A DNA stretch of 33,596 nucleotides from Alkalinema sp. CACIAM 70d (GTDB lineage Bacteria > Cyanobacteriota > Cyanobacteriia > Leptolyngbyales > Leptolyngbyaceae): NCBI GenBank assembly GCA_002148405.1, contig MUGG01000210.1, forward strand, positions 1 to 33,596, written 5' to 3'. The notes beneath the pieces are model-generated. The model saw nothing but the letters and a program-made list of their open reading frames with translations, had not been told where the DNA came from and ran no database searches. Shown one piece after another: positions 1 to 7,696 of the stretch; position 1 is the first letter of the stretch; the number at the start of each line of letters is the position of its first letter. Position numbers and translations under genes: made by a program.

Positions 1-243
1 TTCAGGACAGTTGGTTGCGATAAACCTTAACCAATTAGAGAACTTATGATTTACCCTTTCAATCGCCCTTCTTCAGGACAGTTGGTTGCGATTAGGGATT
101 GCTGTGAAAAGTCGCATAAGCAGGTGTTTGGACTTTCAATCGCCCTTCTTCAGGACAGTTGGTTGCGATTTCTGAGGGCGAATTGTATTTGGGGGCAGAA
201 ATCAATCTTTCAATCGCCCTTCTTCAGGACAGTTGGTTGCGAT
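1..243 (-). CRISPR. CRISPR array of the V-K CAST (four repeats, three spacers, truncated by window edge)
   Basis: The 37-nt repeat occurs complete at 56-92, 133-169 and 207-243 and as a 21-nt partial copy at 1-21. Spacers are 22-55 (34 nt), 93-132 (40 nt) and 170-206 (37 nt). Read on the minus strand the repeat ends in GCGATTGAAAG, the usual 3' end of cyanobacterial V-K and type III/I-D repeats, so crRNAs are transcribed right to left, in the same direction as cas12k and the tracrRNA. The leader is then the stretch at about 244-440. The array continues beyond position 1, where the RE and any delocalised, atypical spacer would lie. There are no cas1, cas2 or cas6 genes here, so new spacers and processing would have to come from elsewhere. 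Confidence 0.97.
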
Positions 244-439
244 CGCAGCTTCCCAAAAGCTAGAAGAATACGAGCTTGCAGAAGTCATTTACGCGGATCG
301 GCCCATCCGTCCCTTTTGCAGTGGTTGTCTTGGGACTTTTTCTGATCCGGACAAATGTTTGGATGGCTTATGCAACAAGCGTTCCAGGTTTTGCGCGGAT
401 CGATCGTTGGATCTATGGTCTGAAAAAGACCCTCAAACC

Positions 440-720
440 TGCTGTTAAGGCGAGTTCCCCCTTGCTCGGGGGTGATTGGGTAGCTACTACAGCAGTACAT
501 CTGCGCCCTTGTTGCTGGGAGCGCACCTACGCCATAATTGAAGTAGACAGAACCTCAACTACAACTTAATCTCTTCTGACAGGTGAAAATTGTCAAAAGA
601 CAGCATCGGGGTGAGTAGCTACCAGGGCCAGAAAGCACGACTGTCGGAAGACAGTCAAACTAACCCTTACTTCACACGACTCAGAGGCTAATAAAGCATG
701 GGTCGCGGCGCTATTGAATG
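440..720 (-). ncRNA. V-K tracrRNA
   Basis: The minus strand between cas12k and the array carries the known V-K tracrRNA blocks in order: an ATAGCGCCGC start (near 714), CCTCTGA, GGGTTAGTTTGACTG with a hairpin at 639-656 (GACTGT/ACAGTC arms), TTTCTGGCCCTGGTAGCT, the GTGCGCTCCCAGCAACAAGG block, GATGTACTGCTGTAG, and a CCCCC/GGGGG hairpin at 457-472. After this hairpin the sequence TCGCCTT (near 447-453) can pair with the AAGGGCGA part of the crRNA repeat with one bulge, so it is the probable anti-repeat. Compared with the Scytonema tracrRNA as I recall it, there is an extra segment of roughly 50 nt in the middle (about 530-600). The ends are estimated by homology, not by mapped transcripts. Confidence 0.9.
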
Positions 721-746
721 TATGCGGTTTTCAATGTTCAATGTAT

Positions 747-767
747 TTAGTTATTCATTATAACTAA
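747..767. other. Inverted repeat between cas12k stop and tracrRNA
   Basis: TTAGTTAT and ATAACTAA arms (8 bp) flank a 5-nt loop just after the cas12k stop codon and just upstream of the predicted tracrRNA start. There is no obvious T-run, so this is not a clear intrinsic terminator; it may be an operator or part of the tracrRNA promoter. Confidence 0.4.
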
Positions 768-772
768 TACGT

Positions 773-2662
773 TTAAAACGCGACAATTAATCTGGCGTTA
801 TAAGCTGAGATGGCAACCAGCTTAGCTTTCTCTTGAACGTTGCCTGATAAGGGTTGCTTGGCTTCCTCAACGCCTAGTCCAACTTGCTTTGCTTTGCTAA
901 TGATCTGGTCTATGAGTCTGCCATAGCTCCATCGGTGAATGGTGATCTTGTACTGCTTTGTGTAGCGTTTCTGGGCTTCAATACAACCCGGAGCTTTTTG
1001 TTCAGCTTTTGCATCGATCGTGGCTTGTAAAGTCTCTCGGATGTTATCTAAGTTGGGGACAGCAATGCTACCTGCGTTGTATTGCTGAGCGATCGTAATG
1101 ACGGCTTTAGCCAGCAAGCGATCTATGTGTTCCCCCAGATGGGACGTACCAAACTGACAGTTTTTGTTCCGTTTCTGGGCTTTGTGCCGGTTATGGGACT
1201 GTTTTTGTTGTTCCTGCCGATGTTGGAGGAAAAGGGGATAATCTTTACCCAGCAATTGGCGGAGGCTACGGTAAACCAAGACTTCTTGGGTGTTGGCGTT
1301 CCAGATAGCTAAGGTTAGGGGGGCTTCCCAGTCTACGCTGAGGCCAACGATGATGTGGGAATGCTGCTGGGCACGGTGACGATGAGGGCGCGGAAACGGT
1401 TTGTTCAATCTATCTAGAGTGGAGGTGAGCCGCTGGGCAAAGGCTGCTTGGGTTTCAGATAAGTCTTCTTTCTGATCGAGGTAGGTCAGTTGCTTTGCGA
1501 TATCTACCGCTTTCTCCTGATGCACTTCTTCGGTGCCTTCGGCAGTCCAAAGCCGCACATCGACGGTGCAGTAGAGAGTAATGTAGTGGTTATCCCAGCC
1601 CGCGCCGTTTGAGTGAGTTTCTTGCCAAGCCAGGTGGGCAGAGCGCAGGGTGAAAAGGGCGCTGGAATGTTGATTTTTGCTAGTGTGTTTGGTCTGTTGG
1701 TCTTCTAAAAAGCGCTGAAACCAGGGAAGCTGCCGCTGATCGCAGTAAACCTGGAAGGTATGCTCACTGAGTCCATTGAAGCGCACACAGATTCGCCCGG
1801 TATGATTTTTTGACCAATTCAGATCTTCATTGGTTTCAAACAAGATGGGGAAAGGGGTGGTGCAAGGTTTGGCAAGCAGGCGATCGTTCCACTGTTTTTG
1901 TTCGTGATTATCCTTGGGAACTGTAGAGGTTGCGGTGATCAGGGTGGATAACCAAGCTTGTCCAGTTAAGTCACGACCTTTGGGAAGCCGTCCTTCGAGT
2001 TGGTCTTGCAGGCGTTGTACCTGGATTTCGGCTTTGCGCCGTCGTTGAGCAAATTTGTGTGGAATTTCGGGGCTTTTAGGCAGTTTGCCGCCGTTTTTGA
2101 TGAGGTAGGCGATGCTACAGCGAATTAAAGGAGTTTTGGCTCCATGATACTTTTTGAAGAGTTGTGCTCGGATGAGGTCATTGGTGCAAGGGCTTTGGGG
2201 GTCTTCAGGGTTGCTGTCTGCTAGGGTTTTCTCAATTTGAGTTAGGAGTTGAGTTGCCTTGTTCTGAATCGTTTCTAGGGGATGGCCGCATAGCTCGACT
2301 AGCTCAGGGTCGCTCTTGAGGATGCTGAGCCAAATTTGCTTTCTAGAGAGTTGCCGTTGAAGACGACTCTGAAGGGTAAACCACGATTTAAAGATATAGT
2401 TTACGGTTTTCTCGGCTGATGTGTAGAACCGCGCGGGCTGGCCAGAGAAGGGAGCTTCGGTTCTGAGACGACGGCAGATTTCGCTGACGATTTTGGTGGG
2501 GTGTTTACCTTTGAGTCGCCAGGTTTCAAACTCTTCGTGGTTGGCGACTTCTTGAATCAGGGTGTTGATCAAGGGGGTGTTTTTTTCTGCGGCGAGTGTC
2601 CAGAGGTGTTGTCGGGCTGTGGGTGGGGCAACGAGGCGACATTGAATGGTGATCTGACTCAT
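773..2662 (-). CDS. cas12k: Cas12k, RNA-guided targeting protein of the V-K CAST
   Basis: This 629-aa protein (the Scytonema protein is about 639 aa) begins MSQITIQCRL, nearly the same as the Scytonema Cas12k N-terminus. An upstream in-frame extension to 2,836 lacks homology and is rejected as the start. It shares the run FxGQPxRFYxSA...VxYIxKSW and DPELVELCG with the family. A degenerate RuvC-like core is visible near the C-terminus (HIIVGLSVDWEAPLTLAIWN and GSIAVPNLDN). Cas12k is known to bind target DNA with crRNA and tracrRNA but not to cut it; it recruits TniQ and TnsC to set the insertion site. The gene is divergent from hsdM, with a 225-bp gap that must hold its promoter. The MerR-type repressor gene (cvkR) found next to cas12k in some relatives is absent; hsdM occupies that place. 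Confidence 0.97.
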   Translation of the reverse strand: MSQITIQCRLVAPPTARQHLWTLAAEKNTPLINTLIQEVANHEEFETWRLKGKHPTKIVSEICRRLRTEAPFSGQPARFYTSAEKTVNYIFKSWFTLQSRLQRQLSRKQIWLSILKSDPELVELCGHPLETIQNKATQLLTQIEKTLADSNPEDPQSPCTNDLIRAQLFKKYHGAKTPLIRCSIAYLIKNGGKLPKSPEIPHKFAQRRRKAEIQVQRLQDQLEGRLPKGRDLTGQAWLSTLITATSTVPKDNHEQKQWNDRLLAKPCTTPFPILFETNEDLNWSKNHTGRICVRFNGLSEHTFQVYCDQRQLPWFQRFLEDQQTKHTSKNQHSSALFTLRSAHLAWQETHSNGAGWDNHYITLYCTVDVRLWTAEGTEEVHQEKAVDIAKQLTYLDQKEDLSETQAAFAQRLTSTLDRLNKPFPRPHRHRAQQHSHIIVGLSVDWEAPLTLAIWNANTQEVLVYRSLRQLLGKDYPLFLQHRQEQQKQSHNRHKAQKRNKNCQFGTSHLGEHIDRLLAKAVITIAQQYNAGSIAVPNLDNIRETLQATIDAKAEQKAPGCIEAQKRYTKQYKITIHRWSYGRLIDQIISKAKQVGLGVEEAKQPLSGNVQEKAKLVAISAYNARLIVAF

Positions 2663-2887
2663 TACAGGACGATCGAAGGATTTTATAAGGTGATAATAGG
2701 TCAAAAATACTATATCGATCGCTGGTGTGAAACCGTAGTGAATGAAGCCGATCGTGTTGGAATTGCGACTTGGTGGAGAAAGATGGGGGGTGTTGTGGCG
2801 GGAATTTAAGGTATAAAGGGTTCTGGCTAACTCCAAAACGGGTAACGGCTTTGGGGAGCTGTGGTGTTCTCATTGGGTTTTGACGCA

Positions 2888-4926
2888 ATGCCTGCTAATT
2901 CTGATGCACTGAACTTTCAAGATAAGGCGCAGTTTATCTGGCAAGTGGCGGACGACATTTTGTTCGGGCCGTTTATGCACAATGAGTTTAAGGATGTGGT
3001 GCTGCCGTTTTTGGTGTTGCGGCGGTTGGATTGCATCTATACGGAGGCTGTGAGAGCGAAGGTCAGGAAGGGCTACGAGCAGTTTAAGGATGAGTTTGAA
3101 GAGGATGAGTTAGAGATTGTGTTGCTGAAGGCGGCGGGGGGATTGCCGTTTTACAACACGTCGCAGTATGACTTGGCGGGGATTGCGCAGAATTCTGCGG
3201 CGACGGAGGCGAATTTCCGTTTTTACATGAAGAGTTTCAGTAAGAATGTGCGGGACATTCTGGAGAATTTTAAGCTGGATGCGATCGTGGATAAGTTGGT
3301 GAAGCACGATTTGCTGAATCAGTTGATTAAGAAATTTGTGGAGTTGGATTTGCATCCCGATCGGGTGAGCAACCATGAGATGGGGGATGTGTATGAGCGG
3401 TTGTTGGATAAGTTTAATCAGTTTACGGGGGAGACGGCGGGGCACCACTATACGCCACGGGAAATTATTCGGTTGATGTGCAATTTGCTGTTTGCGGAGC
3501 ATGGGTCGGATTTGCAGGGACGGGGAATTGTGCGGGGGGTGTTTGATCCGGCCTGTGGGACGGGGGGGATGCTGACGATCGCGAAGGAGCATATTCTGAC
3601 GAAGATTAATCCACTGGCGGAGATTCGGCTGTATGGGCAGGAGCTGAATGAGCAGACCTACGCGGTGGCGAAGTCGGATTTTTTGGTGACGGGGGAGGAT
3701 GCGGCGAATATTCGGGAGGGCAATAGTTTTTCGAGTGATCAGTTTAAGGGGATGCGGTTTCGCTATATGTTGAGCAATCCGCCGTTTGGGGTGAATTGGA
3801 AGAGTGAGCAGAAGTTTATTGAGGCGGAGGCGGAGAATCCGGAGGGGCGGTTTGCGGTGGGGCTGCCGAGGATTAATGATGGGGCGTTGCTGTTTTTGCA
3901 GCATATGGTGTCGAAGATGGAGCCGGTGGGTAAGGATGGGCTGGGGAGTCGGTTGGCGATCGTGTTTAATGGCAGTCCGTTGTTTACGGGGGCGGCGGAT
4001 AGTGGGGAGAGTAATATTCGGCGCTGGGTGATTGAGAATGACTGGTTGGAGGCGATCGTGGCGTTGCCGGATCAAATGTTTCAGAATACGGGGATTAATA
4101 CGTATATTTGGGTTTTGACGAATGGGAAGCCGAAGCATCGTCGGGGTAAGGTGCAGTTGATTAATGGGGTGAAGCAGTTTCGGCGGATGCGGAAGTCGCA
4201 GGCGAATAAGCGCAATGAGATGACGGAAGAGAATATTGCGGCGATTACGGCTCTGTATGCGGCGTTTGAGGCGAGGCCGGAGGTGAAGATTTTTGATAAT
4301 GAGGATTTTGGCTATCGGCGGATTACGGTGGAGCGTCCGTTGCGGTTAAATTTTCAGGTGTCGCCGGAGCGGTTGGCGCGGATGCAGTTGGAGTCGGGTT
4401 GGGTAAATTTGGCGGTGAGTAAGAAGAAGGATGGGGTGAAGGCGGCGGAAGATGTGGCGGCGGGGAAGGCGTTTCAGGCAGAGTGTTTGGGGGTTTTGGG
4501 GCGGTTGGATGGGTCGAAATTATATAAAGACCGCGCTGTGTTTTTGAAGGATTTGCAGGGGGCGGCGAAGAAGGTGGGGGTGAAGCTGTCTGCGGGGGTT
4601 TTGAAGGTGATTGTGGCGGGGTTGGGGAACGGGATGAGTCGGCGGCGATCTGTGTGGATAAGGATGGGAGGCCGGAGGCTGATCCGGAGTTGCGGGATTA
4701 TGAGAATGTGCCATTGAAGGAGGATGTGGGGGATTATATGGCGCGGGAGGTGTTGCCCCATGTGCCGGATGCTTGGGTGGATGAGAGTAAGACAAAGATT
4801 GGCTATGAGATTCCGTTTACGCGGCATTTTTATGAGTATGTGCCACCGAGGGAGTTGGATGTGATTGAGGCGGAGATTCGGGATTTGGAGGAAGAGATTC
4901 GGGAGATGTTGGGAGGAGTTTTGTGA
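2888..4926 (+). CDS. hsdM: Type I restriction enzyme modification subunit HsdM (N6-adenine methyltransferase), frameshifted near the 3' end
   Basis: HsdM methylates adenine at the target set by HsdS and forms the M2S core of a type I complex. The N-terminal helical domain (FIWQVADDILFG...VVLPFLVLRRLD) is followed by the SAM-binding motif DPACGTGG (about residues 220-227) and the catalytic NPPF motif (about 297-300). I chose the ATG at 2,888, giving MPANSDALNFQDKAQFIW; GTG at 2,861 or 2,864 is possible. The frame closes prematurely at 4,717. Restoring one G in the G-run 4,624-4,627 reads on as GLGERDESAAICVDKDG and gives a full-length protein of about 680 aa ending at 4,926 with the usual acidic C-terminus. 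Its TGA overlaps the hsdS ATG (TGATG). The sense strand is strikingly G-rich. The frameshift may be a real lesion or a homopolymer sequencing error. Confidence 0.93.
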
Positions 4927-6236
4927 TGAATAATTCTTTGATTAGCTGTGATAGGAAAATCGTATGGATCGATTTCCTAAAGAATTCAGATAATTTGATT
5001 CCATTGAAATATGCTGTCAGGATCAACCCAGAAGTCTTGCCAGAAAGCTCGTCTCCTGAACTTGTAATTCAATACATTGATATTGGAAGTGTTCAATCAA
5101 CTGGTGATATTTCCGAAATTAATCAGCTAAATTTTGCCGAGGCACCTTCACGAGCAAGACGGAAGTTGAGTAAAGGAAATACCTTAGTATCTACCGTTAG
5201 AACCTATTTGAAGGCAATTACTTATATTGAGAAAAATACGCCAAACCTTATTGCTTCAACAGGCTTTGCTGTTCTAGTACCACATGAAAAAGTTCTCCAT
5301 GAGAAATATCTTTACTACTGGATGAGATCAAGTTTCGTAATTGATGAGATTTGCGCACGTTCAGTTGGTGTAAGCTATCCAGCCACTAATGCAACGGAAA
5401 TTGGTTCAATTCCAATTCCAATAATTCCACTTGAACAACAATGTTTGATCGCGCAATTCCTCGATCGAAAGACTGCCGCGATCGATGCCCTGATTGCTAA
5501 AAAACAACGCCTGATCGAACTGCTGGAGGAAAAGCGATCGGCGTTGATTAATCAGGCGGTGACGAAGGGACTCGATCTGGCTGTGCGGATGAAGGATTCT
5601 GGGATTCCCTGGGTTGGGGAGATTCCAGAGCATTGGAGTTTACTGAAGCTCAAAAGGTCTTGCAAGAAAATTACAGATGGAGAACATATTTCACCAGACT
5701 GTTTAGATGAAGGAGTACCTTTGTTGTCCGCCAAGGATGTTGGGGATCGAACAATTAACTATAAGGTTGAGAAGTTTTTAAGTTTAGACGATGCACTACA
5801 ATCTAGGAAAAGATGTAATCCAGAATGTGGCGATGTTTTAATGGTGAGTCGAGGTGCGACCATTGGACGAGTTGCACTCGTTGAAGATCAGACAATTTTC
5901 TGTCTCATGGGCAGCGTAATCCTACTCAAGCCGGGAAAAGGATTAGATTCTTTATTCCTTTATTTTCTGCTTAAAAATACAACTTTGAAACAAGAACTAT
6001 TATTAACTTCTGCATCTTCTGCACAGCAAGCGATCTATCTGGTAGATATCGCAGATTTGTATATTCAACTTCCCAGTCAAGAAGAGCAGAAGAAGATATC
6101 TGAATATCTCAATACAATGGAACTCAGCACAAATAGAGCAATTCATTTGATTAAAAGCCAAATCGAAAAACTCCAAGAATATCGCCAATCCCTCATCACC
6201 GCCGCCGTCACAGGCAAACTCCCCATCCCCGACTAG
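4926..6236 (+). CDS. hsdS: Type I restriction enzyme specificity subunit HsdS
   Basis: This 436-aa protein has the two-fold layout of HsdS: target recognition domain 1 (about residues 25-175), a central conserved coiled-coil (LEQQCLIAQFLDRKTAAIDALIAKK...LINQAVTKG, about 175-220), target recognition domain 2 starting at GIPWVGEIPEHW (about 228-385), and a second coiled-coil (EEQKKISEYLN...LQEYRQSLITAAVTGKL). The two domains read the two halves of a bipartite DNA site, and the coiled-coils set the spacing. The ATG at 4,926 overlaps the hsdM stop, so translation is coupled; GTG at 4,923 is an alternative. Base composition changes along the gene: the recognition domains are AT-rich, the last 50 codons C-rich. 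This fits exchange of recognition domains between alleles. The target site cannot be predicted from sequence alone. Confidence 0.95.
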   Translation: MNNSLISCDRKIVWIDFLKNSDNLIPLKYAVRINPEVLPESSSPELVIQYIDIGSVQSTGDISEINQLNFAEAPSRARRKLSKGNTLVSTVRTYLKAITYIEKNTPNLIASTGFAVLVPHEKVLHEKYLYYWMRSSFVIDEICARSVGVSYPATNATEIGSIPIPIIPLEQQCLIAQFLDRKTAAIDALIAKKQRLIELLEEKRSALINQAVTKGLDLAVRMKDSGIPWVGEIPEHWSLLKLKRSCKKITDGEHISPDCLDEGVPLLSAKDVGDRTINYKVEKFLSLDDALQSRKRCNPECGDVLMVSRGATIGRVALVEDQTIFCLMGSVILLKPGKGLDSLFLYFLLKNTTLKQELLLTSASSAQQAIYLVDIADLYIQLPSQEEQKKISEYLNTMELSTNRAIHLIKSQIEKLQEYRQSLITAAVTGKLPIPD

Positions 6237-6284
6237 CCCATAATCGTCCTGAAAACCAAACAGACTTCTGTGCTAAATATTCAG

Positions 6285-6404
6285 TTAGGAAAATGCCAAA
6301 ACTCCTGAAGCCCACCAGTTAACCAAAACGGTCAACACATACACAGTAGTACCAGAAAAAAGAACTACTGCATTCACTTGAGTCAGACGCTGTAGCTGGG
6401 TCAT
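6285..6404 (-). CDS. Possible small single-span membrane protein (39 aa), unknown function
   Basis: A 39-aa frame starts at ATG 6,404 with a strong Shine-Dalgarno, GGAGG, placed seven bases upstream (GGAGGTAATCCCGATG on the minus strand). The product MTQLQRLTQVN... has one hydrophobic stretch of about 20 residues (AVVLFSGTTVYVLTVLVNWW) and few charges. I do not recognise it. It lies downstream of an antitoxin-like gene in place of most of a lost PIN toxin. It could be a real small membrane protein, a membrane-active toxin, or chance. The good ribosome binding site is the main support. Confidence 0.4.
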   Translation of the reverse strand: MTQLQRLTQVNAVVLFSGTTVYVLTVLVNWWASGVLAFS

Positions 6405-6496
6405 CGGGATTACCTCCGTTGCCGTTCCATTAAAAAATGAACAAGTAGCTGGGTAAACAATCAGAACAATGATGCCAACAACGAATGCCAAGCACC

Positions 6497-6582
6497 GAAC
6501 TACCAGAGCAGGAGTATTAGCCTCCGCAGGGAAGACCGCAATTCTTGATGATTTGAAGTGGTGTGGACACTTCTGGTAGTTC
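6497..6582. repeat. Inverted repeat GAACTACCAGA / TCTGGTAGTTC
   Basis: Perfect 11-bp arms at 6,497-6,507 and 6,572-6,582 enclose 64 bp. The structure lies in the DNA that replaces most of a PIN-type toxin gene, so it may be the footprint of a small inserted element or a hairpin in an RNA. No known element was recognised. Confidence 0.45.
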
Positions 6583-6602
6583 GTATCTCTAAGTTTAGCA
6601 AA

Positions 6603-6629
6603 ATAAATCGCTGTAAACGTCGAGGTCAC
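6603..6629 (-). pseudogene. 5' remnant of a PIN-domain toxin gene
   Basis: Two bases after the antitoxin-like gene stops, a GTG start (6,629) opens a frame reading VTSTFTAIY. This resembles the first residues of PIN-family toxins paired with such Xis-like antitoxins (TA[IV]YDA...). After nine residues the similarity ends: the expected D-A-x-V-L-Y-P core with the first catalytic aspartate is missing, and the frame runs on for 105 unrelated codons to 6,285. I infer that the toxin was truncated by deletion or insertion. The match is short, so confidence is moderate. Confidence 0.45.
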
Positions 6630-6631
6630 CT

Positions 6632-6877
6632 CTAATCACATCCTAAATTCAAGGCTTGATCCAGCGCCGCTAATTCATCTAATGCCGCATTGCGTAAGCG
6701 ATCGACCCGTTCCTTATAATCCATCAAATCCTGAAACTTAACTCGCCGATGCTGACCAACTCGAGTAAATGGGATCTCACCAGACTCAAGCTGCTTCACC
6801 AAAAAAGGTCGAGAAACATGAATCAAATCCGCCGCTTCCTGAGTTGTCAACTCCCCATCAATCGGGAACAGCGTCAT
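6632..6877 (-). CDS. Xis/MerR-like helix-turn-helix protein, probable antitoxin
   Basis: This 81-aa protein has an N-terminal excisionase-type HTH: LTTQEAADLIHVSRPFLVKQLESGEIPFTRVGQHRRVKFQDLMDYK (about residues 10-55), with an acidic, leucine-rich tail. Proteins of this shape and length are common as the DNA-binding antitoxin of a two-gene module whose second gene encodes a PIN nuclease. Here the second gene is reduced to its first codons. A role as an excisionase or regulator of the transposon cannot be excluded, since the HTH family is shared, but the tight junction with the PIN remnant favours the antitoxin reading. It lies in the hsdS-hsdR gap, on the opposite strand to both. Confidence 0.75.
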   Translation of the reverse strand: MTLFPIDGELTTQEAADLIHVSRPFLVKQLESGEIPFTRVGQHRRVKFQDLMDYKERVDRLRNAALDELAALDQALNLGCD

Positions 6878-6927
6878 AATATTTCCCTACGCCATCTGAC
6901 TACCCTCAAAACCTATCACATCCCCCC

Positions 6928-7509
6928 TTACCTAGAGCCAGCCGCGATCGTCCCTTCCAACCAGCCCTGCGCCTTCAACCGTGCCCAAGCCTTCCGCAAA
7001 TGCGGCACCTTAAAAATCCTAGCCTTCCGCTCATTCCAACCATGTACCCCCGCGATCGCCGCCTCCACATCATCCGCCGCGATCGAATTTTCCCGCGTCG
7101 CCACCCAATGGATCGTCGCCAGCATCTCCATCCCATAGGGCGTTTCAAACCCCTCAATTAACCGACTCACCCGCTCCAGCCGAGCCACAGCCTCTGCATC
7201 CCCCCGCAAAAACACATCCGCAGCCTGCTTCCCCTCCGGCAAAACCACCATCTCCGATCGGGCCGAGCGATCGCCATACCCCTGAATAAAATGCCCCTCC
7301 ATCCGCTGCAAAGCATGATTTAAATCCTCTGCATACGGCCCATAACGATGCTTAACATAGTTCAGACGTGGAAAAGCCTCCCCAGCCTCCTTGAGAAAGT
7401 AAACCAACTTCTGAGCCTCCAAACGCCCCAAAGAATACCCCGGCAGCCCATACTGCTCAAACAAACTCACCACCAAAGCCCGCGATCGCGTCATGTTCGG
7501 TATATTCAT
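6928..7509 (-). CDS. DarG-like C-terminal domain protein, macrodomain missing (probable remnant)
   Basis: The product (193 aa from ATG 7,509; 188 aa from ATG 7,494; the frame stays open to 7,569) contains LGRLEAQKLVYFLKEAGE, NYVKHRYGPYAEDLNHALQR and FETPYGMEMLATIHWV. I recognise these as the region that follows the ADP-ribose-removing macrodomain in DarG antitoxins. No macrodomain and no DarT ADP-ribosyltransferase is nearby, so the enzymatic part of the antitoxin is gone. The sequence also has a Panacea/SocA flavour (QKL.YF..., YGP), so a free-standing antitoxin-like domain is an alternative. It is convergent with neither hsd gene and probably marks an older toxin-antitoxin cargo that eroded when, or after, the hsd genes arrived. 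Confidence 0.65.
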   Translation of the reverse strand: MNIPNMTRSRALVVSLFEQYGLPGYSLGRLEAQKLVYFLKEAGEAFPRLNYVKHRYGPYAEDLNHALQRMEGHFIQGYGDRSARSEMVVLPEGKQAADVFLRGDAEAVARLERVSRLIEGFETPYGMEMLATIHWVATRENSIAADDVEAAIAGVHGWNERKARIFKVPHLRKAWARLKAQGWLEGTIAAGSR

Positions 7510-7696
7510 CCCACCCAATCTCCACGCCCAAAGCACTCTATAGTACGCTTGACTTATTTTAATCGTCACCTAAAATTTCTCAAGAGAAAAGCTCTAGGCA
7601 TTTCCGGAAGTCCGTGACTAAACTTGAAGTTGTGTCAACAGACGGCGCTCAACCCTGATCAGCGCTCAACTAGTCGCTCAATCTCCGGAACCCCCA

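Noticed and set aside
46..569. Small plus- and minus-strand frames over the array and tracrRNA
   Set aside because: They lie in CRISPR repeats and a conserved non-coding RNA; translations are not protein-like.
2662..2836. Extended cas12k start at 2,836
   Set aside because: The extra 58 residues are not similar to Cas12k, whose N-terminus begins at MSQITIQ.
3110..4138. Long minus-strand frame opposite hsdM
   Set aside because: Arginine/proline/histidine-rich shadow of the G-rich hsdM gene.
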